Positions 17,587-25,781 of a stretch of DNA of 61,149 bases are shown piece after piece. The position numbers and the translations under genes were made by a program. Origin of the DNA: Collinsella aerofaciens (GTDB lineage: Bacteria; Actinomycetota; Coriobacteriia; Coriobacteriales; Coriobacteriaceae); NCBI GenBank assembly GCA_905213325.1, contig CAJMHW010000006.1, forward strand, positions 1-61,149, read 5' to 3'. The notes beneath the pieces are model-generated. The model did no database searches and had not been told where the DNA came from. It was given only the letters and a program-made list of their open reading frames with translations. Within the stretch, counting starts at the first letter, position 1. The number at the start of each line of letters is the position of its first letter.

Positions 17587-18630
17587 ATGGAAAAGCTCGA
17601 TGTTGTGAATGCGGCGCTTGCCGCCCTGCGTGCTGGCGAGACGTGCGAGCTCGTGGTCGTGGCCGGTACGGCGGGGTCATCGCCGCGCGGTGTGGGCGCC
17701 TGGATGACTGTCTTTGCCGATGGCAGCCAGGCGGGCACCATCGGCGGCGGCAAGATTGAGCTCTTTGCGCTGGATGAGGCGCGCGAGCTCCTGAGCGCGG
17801 GACAGTCGCGTCTGGTCCGCTACACCATGGGCGGCGAGAACTCCGATACCGGCATGATCTGCGGCGGAGCCATCTGCCTGTGCTACCTGCATCTGGATGC
17901 GACTCAGGCGTCGTTGTTCCAGGAAATAGCCGACGTCTTGGCCTATCGGCGCATCGGCGACTTCGTCATCGACTTTGAGCCGTTTATCGCGAGCGCGCTC
18001 GAGGGCGATGTGGCCGAGTGCCATGGCAAGGAATCGCGCCACACCATTGCGGGCTGCCCCGGGCTTTCGCTGGTGGAGGAGGGGAGTAAGGTCACCTACA
18101 CCAACGCCGCCTCCGAGATTCCCGTGGCTCACATCGAGACGCTCTGCCCCGAGGGCCTGACCTACATCTTTGGCTGTGGCCACGTGGGCGCTGCGACGGC
18201 GCGGGTGCTCACGGCGGCGGGCTTTGCCGTCGTGGCTTGCGACGACCGCCCCGGCACGCTGACCCCCGAATGGGTGCCCAACGTCTACGATCGTCGTCTG
18301 GTCGATTACAAGAACCTGAGCGAGCGGTGCCCCATCGGCCCGCGCGACCTGGTGGTCGTCGCCACGGCGGGTCACAAGTCCGATATCGACGTGGTGATTC
18401 AGGCCATGCGCGCCAAACCCGCCTATCTGGGCTGCCTGGGCTCGCGCCGCAAGACGGCCTTTGTGCGCGCTCGCCTGGAGCAGGAGGGCTTTACGCAGGA
18501 GCAAATCGACGAGTTGCACCTGCCGATTGGCGTTGCCATCGAGGCGGAGGACCCCGAGGAGATCGCCATCTCCATCGCCGCCGAGATGATCCACCTGCGC
18601 CGCACCAAACTCATCCCCCGCAAGCGCTAA
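17587..18630 (+). CDS. xdhC: XdhC/CoxI-family maturation factor for molybdenum hydroxylases
   Basis: The 347-aa product binds molybdenum cofactor, helps sulfurate it and passes it to xanthine-dehydrogenase-like apoenzymes. The N-terminal XdhC domain shows GTAGSSPRGVGAWM and GTIGGGKIE. The C-terminal half is a Rossmann domain with YIFGCGHVGAATARVL, VVACDDRPG and YLGCLGSRRKTA, as usual. It starts at 17587, 9 bases after yqeB, and is the last gene of this unit. A 67-nt palindrome follows 17 bases after its stop. Together with mocA, yqeB and yqeC it forms a full cofactor-maturation set. Confidence 0.92.
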   Translation: MEKLDVVNAALAALRAGETCELVVVAGTAGSSPRGVGAWMTVFADGSQAGTIGGGKIELFALDEARELLSAGQSRLVRYTMGGENSDTGMICGGAICLCYLHLDATQASLFQEIADVLAYRRIGDFVIDFEPFIASALEGDVAECHGKESRHTIAGCPGLSLVEEGSKVTYTNAASEIPVAHIETLCPEGLTYIFGCGHVGAATARVLTAAGFAVVACDDRPGTLTPEWVPNVYDRRLVDYKNLSERCPIGPRDLVVVATAGHKSDIDVVIQAMRAKPAYLGCLGSRRKTAFVRARLEQEGFTQEQIDELHLPIGVAIEAEDPEEIAISIAAEMIHLRRTKLIPRKR

Positions 18631-18647
18631 TCGCATCCTCACCAATA

Positions 18648-18714
18648 AGTTGCGGTGAAATACGGATTGTTTAAGCCTGTTAGGCCGCCCAACAGTCCCT
18701 ATTTCACCGCAACT
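18648..18714. repeat. 67-nt palindromic repeat, copy 2
   Basis: Same ends and same length as copy 1 (AGTTGCGGTGAAATA ... CACCGCAACT). The centre differs but keeps an inner stem (GCCT ... AGGC). It lies between xdhC and the ribosomal operon. The remaining 227 bases up to rplE hold a promoter-like site (18776-18804) and no gene. Confidence 0.88.
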
Positions 18715-18775
18715 GCTTTTTGGGACCCATTTGTGCGGGGGAGTTGTGGAGTTGTGCAGGCAGACGAGGTTTTTC

Positions 18776-18804
18776 TGGAAATACGCTCCCGATGCGCGTA
18801 TAGT
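18776..18804 (+). promoter_or_regulatory. Possible promoter for the rplE-led ribosomal operon
   Basis: TGGAAA (18776-18781), a 17-bp spacer and TATAGT (18799-18804) lie 138 bases upstream of rplE. A promoter is needed here because the usual upstream ribosomal genes are absent. The -35 box is only a partial match. Confidence 0.45.
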
Positions 18805-18941
18805 ACCGATTGTTTTGTCGGCTCCTGCTGCGTCGAGTCCAAACCGCAAAATGCCATGAGCGGCGCGGATGCAGCCAGGAGGCACGAGGACAACCCATCG
18901 TGGCCACGCCCCGTGCTTAAAACCCCAAGAAGGAGTGAACA

Positions 18942-19499
18942 ATGGCAGAAGAGAAGTATGTGCCGCGTCTGAAGACCAAGTACAACAACGAGGTCAAGCA
19001 GCAGCTTCAGGACAAGTTCCAGTACGAGAACGTCATGATGATCCCCAAGTTTGAGAAGATCGTCGTGAACATGGGTGTCGGCGAGGCCGCTACCGATTCC
19101 AAGGCCATCGACGGTGCCGTGCGCGACCTGCGCGCCATCACCGGCCAGCAGCCGATGATCACCCGTGCCCGCAAGTCCATCGCTACCTTCCGCCTGCGCG
19201 CCGGTATGCCGATCGGCTGCAAGGTTACCCTGCGTGGCGACCGTATGTGGGAGTTCTTCGATCGTCTGACCTCCGTCGCGATCCCCCGTATCCGCGACTT
19301 CCGCGGCATCTCCGCCAAGAGCTTCGACGGCCGTGGTAACTTCTCCATGGGCGTCACCGAGCAGCTCATCTTCCCCGAGATCGACTTCGACTCCGTCGAT
19401 CACCAGCGTGGTATGGACATCACTTTCGTGACCACCGCCAACACCGATGAGGAGGCCAAGGCCCTTCTGGACGCCTTCGGTTTCCCGTTCAAGAAATAG
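18942..19499 (+). CDS. rplE: 50S ribosomal protein L5
   Basis: The 185-aa protein binds 5S rRNA and contacts the P-site tRNA at the top of the large subunit. Recognisable L5 blocks are PKFEKIVVNMGVGEA, ARKSIATFRLRAGMPIGCKV, RDFRGISAKSFDGRGNFSMG and EQLIFPEIDFDSVD. The ATG follows AAGAAGGAG. It starts the ribosomal block here: the usual upstream genes rplN and rplX are absent, replaced by the xdhC unit. A hairpin (19515-19544) lies between it and rpsN. Confidence 0.98.
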   Translation: MAEEKYVPRLKTKYNNEVKQQLQDKFQYENVMMIPKFEKIVVNMGVGEAATDSKAIDGAVRDLRAITGQQPMITRARKSIATFRLRAGMPIGCKVTLRGDRMWEFFDRLTSVAIPRIRDFRGISAKSFDGRGNFSMGVTEQLIFPEIDFDSVDHQRGMDITFVTTANTDEEAKALLDAFGFPFKK

Positions 19500-19514
19500 G
19501 TTCACCTGCCCTAT

Positions 19515-19544
19515 AAGCGCCGTTCCCACAAGGGGGCGGCGCTT
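19515..19544 (+). other. Hairpin between rplE and rpsN
   Basis: AAGCGCCG (19515-19522) pairs with CGGCGCTT (19537-19544), with an inner CCC/GGG. There is no T tract. It could be an mRNA-processing or regulatory site within the operon. Confidence 0.45.
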
Positions 19545-19578
19545 GGGGCGAACAATACTCTATGTGAGGAGGATATAA

Positions 19579-19764
19579 GTGGCTAAGACATCGATGATCG
19601 TCAAGTGCAATCGCAAGCAGAAGTTCTCTACTCGTGAGTACACGCGCTGCCAGCGCTGCGGCCGTCCGCACTCTGTGTACCGCAAGTTCGGCCTGTGCCG
19701 TGTCTGCTTCCGCGAGCTTGCACTCAAGGGCGAGCTTCCCGGCGTTAAGAAGGCCAGCTGGTAA
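19579..19764 (+). CDS. rpsN: 30S ribosomal protein S14, zinc type (S14Z)
   Basis: The 61-aa short form of S14 carries two CxxC pairs, CQRCG and CRVC, which bind zinc; this is the usual type in high-GC Gram-positives. It starts with GTG behind AGGAGGAT. It helps shape the head of the small subunit. It lies in the normal spc order between L5 and S8. Confidence 0.97.
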   Translation: MAKTSMIVKCNRKQKFSTREYTRCQRCGRPHSVYRKFGLCRVCFRELALKGELPGVKKASW

Positions 19765-19883
19765 GTCACTACCAGCGTTTCAAGCATCAGTTTGGAACAG
19801 GGAAAACGCGCTAGTTAGGCTTTGCCGTTAAGGGCGGCGAAGAACCAAGAGCACGTGTTCATCAAGAACGAAGGAGAATCTGT

Positions 19884-20282
19884 ATGAACCTTACAGACCC
19901 GATCGCAGATATGCTTACGCGCATCCGTAACGCTAACTCTGTGAACAAGGCCACGGTCTCCATGCCGAGCAGCAAGAAGCTCGTCGAGATCGCTCGTGTT
20001 CTGCACGAGGAGGGCTACATCGAGGGCTACGATGTCGAGGACACCGTTCCCCAGAAGACTCTGCACATCACGCTTAAGTATGGTCCCAAGAAGGCTAAGG
20101 TCATCAACGGCATCCGCCGCATTTCCAAGCCGGGCCTGCGTAAGTACACCGGCGTTGCCGACATGCCCCGCGTCCGCGGTGGCCTTGGTACCGCCATTAT
20201 TTCCACCAGCCATGGCGTCATGACCGACCGCGATGCTCGCAAGCACAACGTCGGCGGCGAGATCATCGCTTACGTCTGGTAA
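19884..20282 (+). CDS. rpsH: 30S ribosomal protein S8
   Basis: The 132-aa protein binds 16S rRNA helix 21. The start MNLTDPIADMLTRIRNAN and the end SHGVMTDRDARKHNVGGEII are the conserved ends of S8. The ATG follows GAAGGAGAA. In many bacteria S8 also controls its own operon by binding the rplE leader; no such site is obvious here. The 119-base gap after rpsN is longer than usual for this operon. Confidence 0.98.
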   Translation: MNLTDPIADMLTRIRNANSVNKATVSMPSSKKLVEIARVLHEEGYIEGYDVEDTVPQKTLHITLKYGPKKAKVINGIRRISKPGLRKYTGVADMPRVRGGLGTAIISTSHGVMTDRDARKHNVGGEIIAYVW

Positions 20283-20315
20283 TTCGCTCGGTAGGTAGAA
20301 GGAAAGGAGATCACC

Positions 20316-20852
20316 GTGTCTCGTATCGGTAATAAGCCTGTCCAGATTCCCGCCGGAGTCGAAGTGGCAGTCAACGGCAACAACGTTGTCGTCAAGGGCC
20401 CCAAGGGCCAGCTCGAGCTCGATGTCTTTGAGAAGCTCGCTATCAACGTCGAGGACAACGTCCTCACCGTTTCCCGTCCCGACGACGAGCGTGAGACCCG
20501 TGCCCGCCACGGCCTCACCCGCGCCCTCATCCACAACATGGTTGTTGGCGTTTCCGAGGGCTTCGAGAAGAAGCTCGAGCTCGCCGGCGTCGGTTACCGC
20601 GTGCAGCAGAAGGGCAAGAACCTCGAGTTCTCCCTGGGCTTCTCGCACCCCGTGATCGTCGAGGCTCCCGAGGGCATCACCTTCGAGGTTCCCGACAACA
20701 CCCACGTGAACGTCAAGGGTATCAACAAGCAGCAGGTCGGTCAGATCGCCGCTGAGATCCGCGGCCATCGTCCTCCCGAGCCTTACAAGGGCAAGGGTAT
20801 CCACTACGTTGGCGAGCACATCCGCCGCAAGCTGGGTAAGGCCGCCAAGTAG
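20316..20852 (+). CDS. rplF: 50S ribosomal protein L6
   Basis: The 178-aa protein sits near the factor-binding site of the large subunit. It begins SRIGNKPVQIPAGVEV and ends with GHRPPEPYKGKGIHYVGE, both diagnostic. The start is GTG at 20316 after GGAAAGGAG. A CCAGCACC/GGTGCTGG hairpin (20878-20899) follows in the gap before rplR. Confidence 0.98.
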   Translation: MSRIGNKPVQIPAGVEVAVNGNNVVVKGPKGQLELDVFEKLAINVEDNVLTVSRPDDERETRARHGLTRALIHNMVVGVSEGFEKKLELAGVGYRVQQKGKNLEFSLGFSHPVIVEAPEGITFEVPDNTHVNVKGINKQQVGQIAAEIRGHRPPEPYKGKGIHYVGEHIRRKLGKAAK

Positions 20853-20927
20853 TCGTAACCGACTCACTCGCATAAGACCAGCACCCCGTCAGGTGCTGGC
20901 AAGATCAACCTTTTTAGGAGTTTACGT

Positions 20928-21296
20928 ATGAACAAGCATAAGGCGAAGCTGGAAGGCCTCAAGCGTCGTCAGCGTCGTGTTCGCGGCAAGGTCTCGGGTA
21001 CCGCCGAGCGTCCGCGTCTTCGCGTGACCCGTACTAACGCCAACATCTATGCCCAGATCATCGACGACAGCAAGGGCTCCAGCCTGACGCTCGTCTCTGC
21101 CTCGACCCTCGAGGCCGAGTTCAAGGGCACCCACACCTCGAACAAGGAGGCTGCGGAGAAGGTCGGTCAGCTCGTTGGCAAGCGCGCCATCGAGGCCGGC
21201 ATCACCAAGGTCGCCTTCGATCGTGGTGGCCGTATCTACCATGGCCGCGTCAAGGCCCTCGCCGACGGTGCTCGTGCCGCCGGTCTCGAGTTCTAG
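20928..21296 (+). CDS. rplR: 50S ribosomal protein L18
   Basis: The 122-aa protein binds 5S rRNA with L5. It has a basic N-terminus (KRRQRRVRGKVSGT), then RPRLRVTRTNANIYAQIIDD and the C-terminal FDRGGRIYHGRVKALADGAR. The ATG follows TAGGAG. rpsE starts 14 bases downstream. Confidence 0.98.
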   Translation: MNKHKAKLEGLKRRQRRVRGKVSGTAERPRLRVTRTNANIYAQIIDDSKGSSLTLVSASTLEAEFKGTHTSNKEAAEKVGQLVGKRAIEAGITKVAFDRGGRIYHGRVKALADGARAAGLEF

Positions 21297-21310
21297 GAGG
21301 TATGTAGCAC

Positions 21311-21835
21311 ATGGCTCGTAATCAGAAGCAGCAGCGCGAGGCCTCCGAGTTCGAGGAGCGCGTCGTTTACATCAACCGCGTGTCGAAGACCGTCAAGGGT
21401 GGTCGTCGCATGAGCCTCGTCGCTCTCGTCGTCGTTGGCGACGGCAAGGGCAACGTCGGCGTTGGCATGGGCAAGTCCGCTGAGGTGCCCATGGCCATCT
21501 CCAAGGCATCTCTCGATGCCAAGAAGAACATGTTCCACGTGCCGGTGACCGAGCAGGGCACCATCCCGCACGAGGTTCTCGGCCACTTTGGTGCCGGCCG
21601 CATCATCATCAAGCCCGCTGTCGAGGGTACCGGCGTTATCGCCGGCGGCGCTGTGCGTCCCCTCTTTGAGCTTGCTGGCATCAAGAACGTCCTGTCCAAG
21701 TCCCTCGGTACCGACAACGGCCTCAACATCATCAAGGCTGCCGTCGAGGGCCTCAAGGAGCTCTCCAGCCCTGAGGACGTCGCGGCTCGCCGTGGCCTGA
21801 CGGTCTCCGAGATGTTCGTCGGTAAGGAGAACTAA
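21311..21835 (+). CDS. rpsE: 30S ribosomal protein S5
   Basis: This 174-aa protein helps keep decoding accurate and contributes to mRNA unwinding at the entry channel. RRMSLVALVVVGDGKGNVGVG, in the double-stranded-RNA-binding-like N-domain, and the C-terminal NIIKAAVEGL block identify it. The ATG at 21311 follows AGGAGG; rpmD starts 2 bases after its stop. Confidence 0.98.
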   Translation: MARNQKQQREASEFEERVVYINRVSKTVKGGRRMSLVALVVVGDGKGNVGVGMGKSAEVPMAISKASLDAKKNMFHVPVTEQGTIPHEVLGHFGAGRIIIKPAVEGTGVIAGGAVRPLFELAGIKNVLSKSLGTDNGLNIIKAAVEGLKELSSPEDVAARRGLTVSEMFVGKEN

Positions 21836-21837
21836 GC

Positions 21838-22020
21838 ATGGCTGACACCATCAAGATCAAGCAGGTCCGCAGTACCAACGGTTGCAAGCAGGACCAGGTC
21901 CGTACTGTCCGTGCCCTCGGTCTCCACAGGATCCGCGAGGTTCGCGAGATTGCTGACAACGAGTCCGTCCGCGGCATGATCTTCAAGGTCAAGCACCTTG
22001 TCGAGATTGTAGAGGAGTAG
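21838..22020 (+). CDS. rpmD: 50S ribosomal protein L30
   Basis: The 60-aa protein, with IKIKQVRSTNGCKQDQVRTV followed by LGLHRIREVREI, is a standard bacterial L30. It is packed tightly between rpsE and rplO (3 bases to the rplO start). Confidence 0.96.
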   Translation: MADTIKIKQVRSTNGCKQDQVRTVRALGLHRIREVREIADNESVRGMIFKVKHLVEIVEE

Positions 22021-22023
22021 CAA

Positions 22024-22473
22024 ATGCAGCTTCACGATCTTACTCCCGCGCCCGGTTCCACCAAGAACCGCAAGCGCGTCGGCCGTGGCAATTCTTCGGG
22101 TCACGGCACCACTTCTGGCCGCGGTCAGAAGGGCCAGGGTTCCCGCTCTGGCGGCACCAAGGGTGCCGGTTTCGAGGGTGGCCAGACTCCGCTGGCTATG
22201 CGCCTGCCCAAGCTTCCGGGCTTCCGCAACCCCCGTCGTATCGAGTACACCGCTGTTAACGTTGAGCGTCTCGAGCGCAAGTTCGAGGACGGCGCTGTGA
22301 TCGACGGTGCCGCTCTTAAGGCCGCTCGCATCACCAAGAGCGAGTTCGAGCCCGTCAAGGTGCTCGGCAATGGTGAGCTCACCAAGAAGTTCACGGTCAA
22401 GGTCGACAAGGTCAGCGCTTCTGCGCAGGCCAAGATCGAGGCCGCCGGCGGAAAGGTCGAGCTGCCGTGCTAA
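22024..22473 (+). CDS. rplO: 50S ribosomal protein L15
   Basis: The 149-aa protein has the Gly/Arg-rich N-terminal tail RKRVGRGNSSGHGTTSGRGQ that threads into 23S rRNA and a C-terminal globular part. Its last bases overlap the start of secY by 7 nt, which suggests translational coupling between the ribosomal and secretion genes. Confidence 0.98.
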   Translation: MQLHDLTPAPGSTKNRKRVGRGNSSGHGTTSGRGQKGQGSRSGGTKGAGFEGGQTPLAMRLPKLPGFRNPRRIEYTAVNVERLERKFEDGAVIDGAALKAARITKSEFEPVKVLGNGELTKKFTVKVDKVSASAQAKIEAAGGKVELPC

Positions 22474-23753
22474 ATGGTCTTAAGAATGCTTTCCGCATCA
22501 AAGAATTGCGCGAAAAGATTCTTTTTACCATAGCTATGCTCGTCGTGTACCGCATTGGTGCGCACGTTCCTGTGCCCGGCATTCCCTTCCAGGGGATGCT
22601 GGGCCTTTTCTCGACCGATAACAATTCGGTCGCCGCAGGTGCTATGGCCCTCCTGAATCTTTTCTCTGGCGGCGCTTTGAGCTATGTGTCGGTGTTTTCG
22701 CTGGGCATCATGCCTTACATCACCAGCTCGATCATCCTCCAGATGCTCCAGGCCGTTGTGCCTTCCCTGCATGAGCTTGCCCGCGAGGGCGAGGTCGGTC
22801 AGACCAAGATTACGCAGTATTCGCGTTACCTCACCCTGGCTCTGGCAATCCTCAACTCCGTGGGTTACCTCTTCCTCTTTAAGAGCTTCGGCATCAGCTT
22901 TAATGGCGCCGGCGCTCCCGAGATCATCTTCGACCTCATGATCGTCGGCACGCTCACTGCGGGCGCCATGCTGATCATGTGGATTGGTGAGCTCATCACC
23001 CAGCGCGGTATCGGCAATGGCATGTCGCTGATCATCTTTGCGAACATCATGGCCGGTCTGCCGCAGGCTATCTTCTCCAGCACCGAGGGCAATGCCGGTG
23101 GCATCATCACCATGGTGATTATCTGCGCCATCATCCTGCTGGTTATCCCGCTGATTGTTTTCCTTGAGCGCGGCCAGCGCCGCATTCCGGTCTCCTACGC
23201 TAAGCGCGTCGTGGGCCGTCGCATGATGGGTGGCCAGACCACCTACCTGCCCATCAAGGTCAACACCGCGGGTGTCGTGCCGATCATCTTCGCTTCGGCG
23301 CTGCTGTATTTCCCGGCTCAGATTGCCGTGTTCTTCCCCGGCATCGGCTGGATCCAGGCAGTTGCCTCTGCGCTTTCGACCGGTTGGCTCAACTGGGTGC
23401 TTAATGTTGTCCTCATCGTGTTCTTCGCGTACTTCTACACCTCCATGGTGTTTAACCCCGATGACACGGCCGACAACCTTAAGAAGCAGGGCGGCTTTAT
23501 TCCGGGCGTGCGTCCGGGTAGGGCTACCGCGGCCTACATCAAGAACGCGCTCAACAAGATTACGCTTCCCAGCGCTGTCTTTTTGGCGCTCATCGCCATC
23601 GTGCCTTCGATCATCTTCTCCTTCACGGGTAACCATCTGATCCAGGCATTTGGCGGCACGTCCATCCTCATCATGGTCGGCGTCGTGCTCGACACGGTCG
23701 ATAAGCTCGAAGGCCAGATCAAGATGTATGATTACGATGGATTCTTTAAATAG
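22467..23753 (+). CDS. secY: Preprotein translocase channel subunit SecY
   Basis: The 428-aa, ten-helix membrane protein forms the protein-conducting channel with SecE/SecG and works with SecA (encoded at 44339). Conserved SecY blocks include RIGAHVPVPG, LGIMPYITSSIILQ and ITQRGIGNGMSLIIF. I use GTG at 22467, which overlaps rplO by 7 nt; the ATG a few bases later is in another frame. adk follows 18 bases after the stop. Confidence 0.97.
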   Translation: MLNGLKNAFRIKELREKILFTIAMLVVYRIGAHVPVPGIPFQGMLGLFSTDNNSVAAGAMALLNLFSGGALSYVSVFSLGIMPYITSSIILQMLQAVVPSLHELAREGEVGQTKITQYSRYLTLALAILNSVGYLFLFKSFGISFNGAGAPEIIFDLMIVGTLTAGAMLIMWIGELITQRGIGNGMSLIIFANIMAGLPQAIFSSTEGNAGGIITMVIICAIILLVIPLIVFLERGQRRIPVSYAKRVVGRRMMGGQTTYLPIKVNTAGVVPIIFASALLYFPAQIAVFFPGIGWIQAVASALSTGWLNWVLNVVLIVFFAYFYTSMVFNPDDTADNLKKQGGFIPGVRPGRATAAYIKNALNKITLPSAVFLALIAIVPSIIFSFTGNHLIQAFGGTSILIMVGVVLDTVDKLEGQIKMYDYDGFFK

Positions 23754-23771
23754 GCTAGAGGAGGATTGCTC

Positions 23772-24398
23772 ATGAACCTCGTATTGCTCGGAGCTCCGGG
23801 TGCCGGTAAGGGCACCGTCGCACAGGAGCTCGTCGCCGAGTTTGGCGTCGCCCATATTTCCACGGGCGACCTGCTGCGTGCTGCCGTCAAGGGTGGCACC
23901 GAGCTTGGTATTCAGGCTAAGAAGTACATGGACGCTGGCGAGCTCGTTCCCGACCAGCTCGTGATCGACCTTGTCAAGGAGCGCCTTGCCGCCGATGACG
24001 CCCAACAGGGCTTCATCCTCGACGGCTTCCCGCGCAACACCGCCCAGGCTGTGACGCTCGATTCCGAGCTTTCCGCCATGGGTCGCGAGATCGACTGTGC
24101 CCTTCTGGTCGATGTGGCCCCCGAGGTCATTATCGATCGTCTGTCTTCGCGTCGCACCTGCCGCGCCTGCGGTTACACCGGCACCGCTGCTGATGCTACC
24201 TGCCCCAAGTGCGCAGGCGAGATGTATCAGCGCGACGACGACAAGCCCGAGACCATCAAGAACCGTCTCGACGTCTACGAGAAGTCCACGAGTCCGCTCG
24301 TCGACTACTATCGTGGCCAGGGTCTGCTCAAGTCGGTCAACGGTGACCAGGCTCGCGAGACCGTGTACGGGGATGTCAAAGAGGCTCTCGGTCTATGA
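23772..24398 (+). CDS. adk: Adenylate kinase
   Basis: This 208-aa enzyme interconverts ATP, AMP and ADP. It has P-loop GAPGAGKGT (residues ~7-15), the AMP-binding DGFPRN, and a zinc-type lid with CRACG and CPKC. I prefer the ATG at 23772 to the TTG at 23766 because GAGGAGGA is 6 bases upstream of the ATG. Its stop overlaps the map start (ATGA). Confidence 0.97.
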   Translation: MNLVLLGAPGAGKGTVAQELVAEFGVAHISTGDLLRAAVKGGTELGIQAKKYMDAGELVPDQLVIDLVKERLAADDAQQGFILDGFPRNTAQAVTLDSELSAMGREIDCALLVDVAPEVIIDRLSSRRTCRACGYTGTAADATCPKCAGEMYQRDDDKPETIKNRLDVYEKSTSPLVDYYRGQGLLKSVNGDQARETVYGDVKEALGL

Positions 24399-25183
24399 TC
24401 AAGATTAAGTCTGCAACGCAAATCGAGCAGATGAAGAAGGCAGGAGCGCTATCTAAGATGGCGCTCCGCCACGTTGGAGCCATGGTGCGTCCCGGCGTTT
24501 CGACTTTTGAGCTCGATCAGCTCGCGGAGCAGATTATCCGCATGCATGGCGGCACCCCGGCCTTTAAGGGTTACGGCGGGTTCCCGGGGACCATTTGCGC
24601 ATCGATCAACGATGCCGTGGTCCACGGTATTCCCAACCCCGACATGATCCTGCGCGATGGCGATATCATCTCCATCGATACGGGAGCCGTTGTCGACGGT
24701 TGGGTCGGCGATAACGCTTGGACGTTTTTCGTCGGCACCCCCACGCCCGAAGCCAAGGCTTTGTGCGAGGTCACGCGCGATTGTCTTAAGGCTGCCATCG
24801 AGCAGGCTGTTCCCGGTAACCATATCGGGGACGTTGGTTATGCCGTTCAGTCCCTCGCCGAGTCTCACGGTTACGGCGTGCTTCGTGATTATGTGGGACA
24901 TGGCATCGGCCGCGTGATGCACGAGGACCCCAACGTTCCTAACTATGGAAAGAAGGGGAGGGGCGTTCGCCTCCAGGCCGGCATGGTCATTGCCATCGAG
25001 CCGATGGTTACGATGGGTTCCAACCATGTGAGCACAGGCTCCGACGGTTGGATCGTCACGACCAACGACCACCTGCCCGCCGCGCACTACGAGAACACCG
25101 TCGCCATTACCAATGACGGTCCGGTGATTCTCACCACGGATGCGCAAGGTGCTTGGTGTTCGCTCCAAGGCGGAGAAATGTAA
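24395..25183 (+). CDS. map: Methionine aminopeptidase, type I
   Basis: The 262-aa metallopeptidase removes the initiator Met from new proteins. Metal ligands are in DGDIISIDTGAVVDGWVGDN (two Asp), GHGIGRVMHEDPNVPNY (His), IAIEPM (Glu) and a late Glu in HYENTV. It overlaps adk by 4 nt, a coupling seen in many bacteria. Confidence 0.97.
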   Translation: MIKIKSATQIEQMKKAGALSKMALRHVGAMVRPGVSTFELDQLAEQIIRMHGGTPAFKGYGGFPGTICASINDAVVHGIPNPDMILRDGDIISIDTGAVVDGWVGDNAWTFFVGTPTPEAKALCEVTRDCLKAAIEQAVPGNHIGDVGYAVQSLAESHGYGVLRDYVGHGIGRVMHEDPNVPNYGKKGRGVRLQAGMVIAIEPMVTMGSNHVSTGSDGWIVTTNDHLPAAHYENTVAITNDGPVILTTDAQGAWCSLQGGEM

Positions 25184-25219
25184 CAAGTCCCACGTAGTTG
25201 TGGAGCCATTACGAAGATA

Positions 25220-25248
25220 TTACGATGCGTGGATACGTATTGTAGAAT
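25220..25248 (+). promoter_or_regulatory. Internal promoter before infA
   Basis: TTACGA (25220-25225), a 17-bp spacer and TAGAAT (25243-25248) lie in the 104-bp gap between map and infA. An extra promoter at this place would let infA and the alpha operon be expressed apart from the spc genes. Confidence 0.5.
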
Positions 25249-25287
25249 ACTCAATCGCTGTCGTTTTCTAGAGAAAGATGATTGCTT

Positions 25288-25506
25288 GTGAAGAAGGAAG
25301 ACGCAATTGAGCTCGAGGGTACGGTAAAGGAACCGCTGCCCAACGCCATGTTTAAGGTCGAGCTCGAGAACGGTCATTCGGTTCTGTGCAACATTTCTGG
25401 CAAGATTCGAATGAATTACATCCGCATTCTCCCCGGTGACAGGGTTGTCGTGGAGCTTTCCCCGTACGACCTGACCCGCGGTCGCATCACCTATCGCTAT
25501 AAATAG
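25288..25506 (+). CDS. infA: Translation initiation factor IF-1
   Basis: The 72-aa S1-like OB-fold protein binds the A site of the small subunit during initiation. EDAIELEGTVKEPLPNAMF and ISGKIRMNYIRILPGDRV are diagnostic. I choose GTG at 25288 over TTG at 25282 because it gives the standard 72 residues and a better distance to GAGAAAG. Confidence 0.95.
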   Translation: MKKEDAIELEGTVKEPLPNAMFKVELENGHSVLCNISGKIRMNYIRILPGDRVVVELSPYDLTRGRITYRYK

Positions 25507-25653
25507 CGACACGCATACACGCTCTTTTCCGACTGCAGGCTTAGCTCAACCTACGGTCGGTTTGCGTGTGAAGACCAGCCATAGTTTTAAACGCCTGCGG
25601 CTGGGCGAGTAGATAGTAGGGAAGTAGTTTGAGCGCTACCGAAAGGAAGAACG

Positions 25654-25767
25654 ATGAAGGTACGTCCTTCGGTCAAGAAGATGTGCGATAAGTGCAAAAT
25701 CATTAGGCGCCACGGCAAGGTCCTCGTCATTTGCGAGAACCCCCGTCATAAGCAGCGTCAGGGTTAA
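25654..25767 (+). CDS. rpmJ: 50S ribosomal protein L36
   Basis: A 37-aa protein starting MKVRPSVKKMCDKCKIIRR and ending ENPRHKQRQG, with the CDKC, Cys and His zinc ligands of the C+ form of L36. The ATG follows GAAAGGAAG. It is in its usual place between infA and rpsM. Confidence 0.97.
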   Translation: MKVRPSVKKMCDKCKIIRRHGKVLVICENPRHKQRQG

Positions 25768-25781
25768 GAGAGGAGACTACG

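Noticed and set aside
9616..18630. Selenocysteine codons in the purine cluster
   Set aside because: All the genes end at normal stops at family length; no in-frame UGA followed by conserved sequence was seen.
18715..18941. Small gene or rplX remnant upstream of rplE
   Set aside because: I could not read any L24-like sequence in the spacer; only a promoter-like site and the rplE SD are supported.
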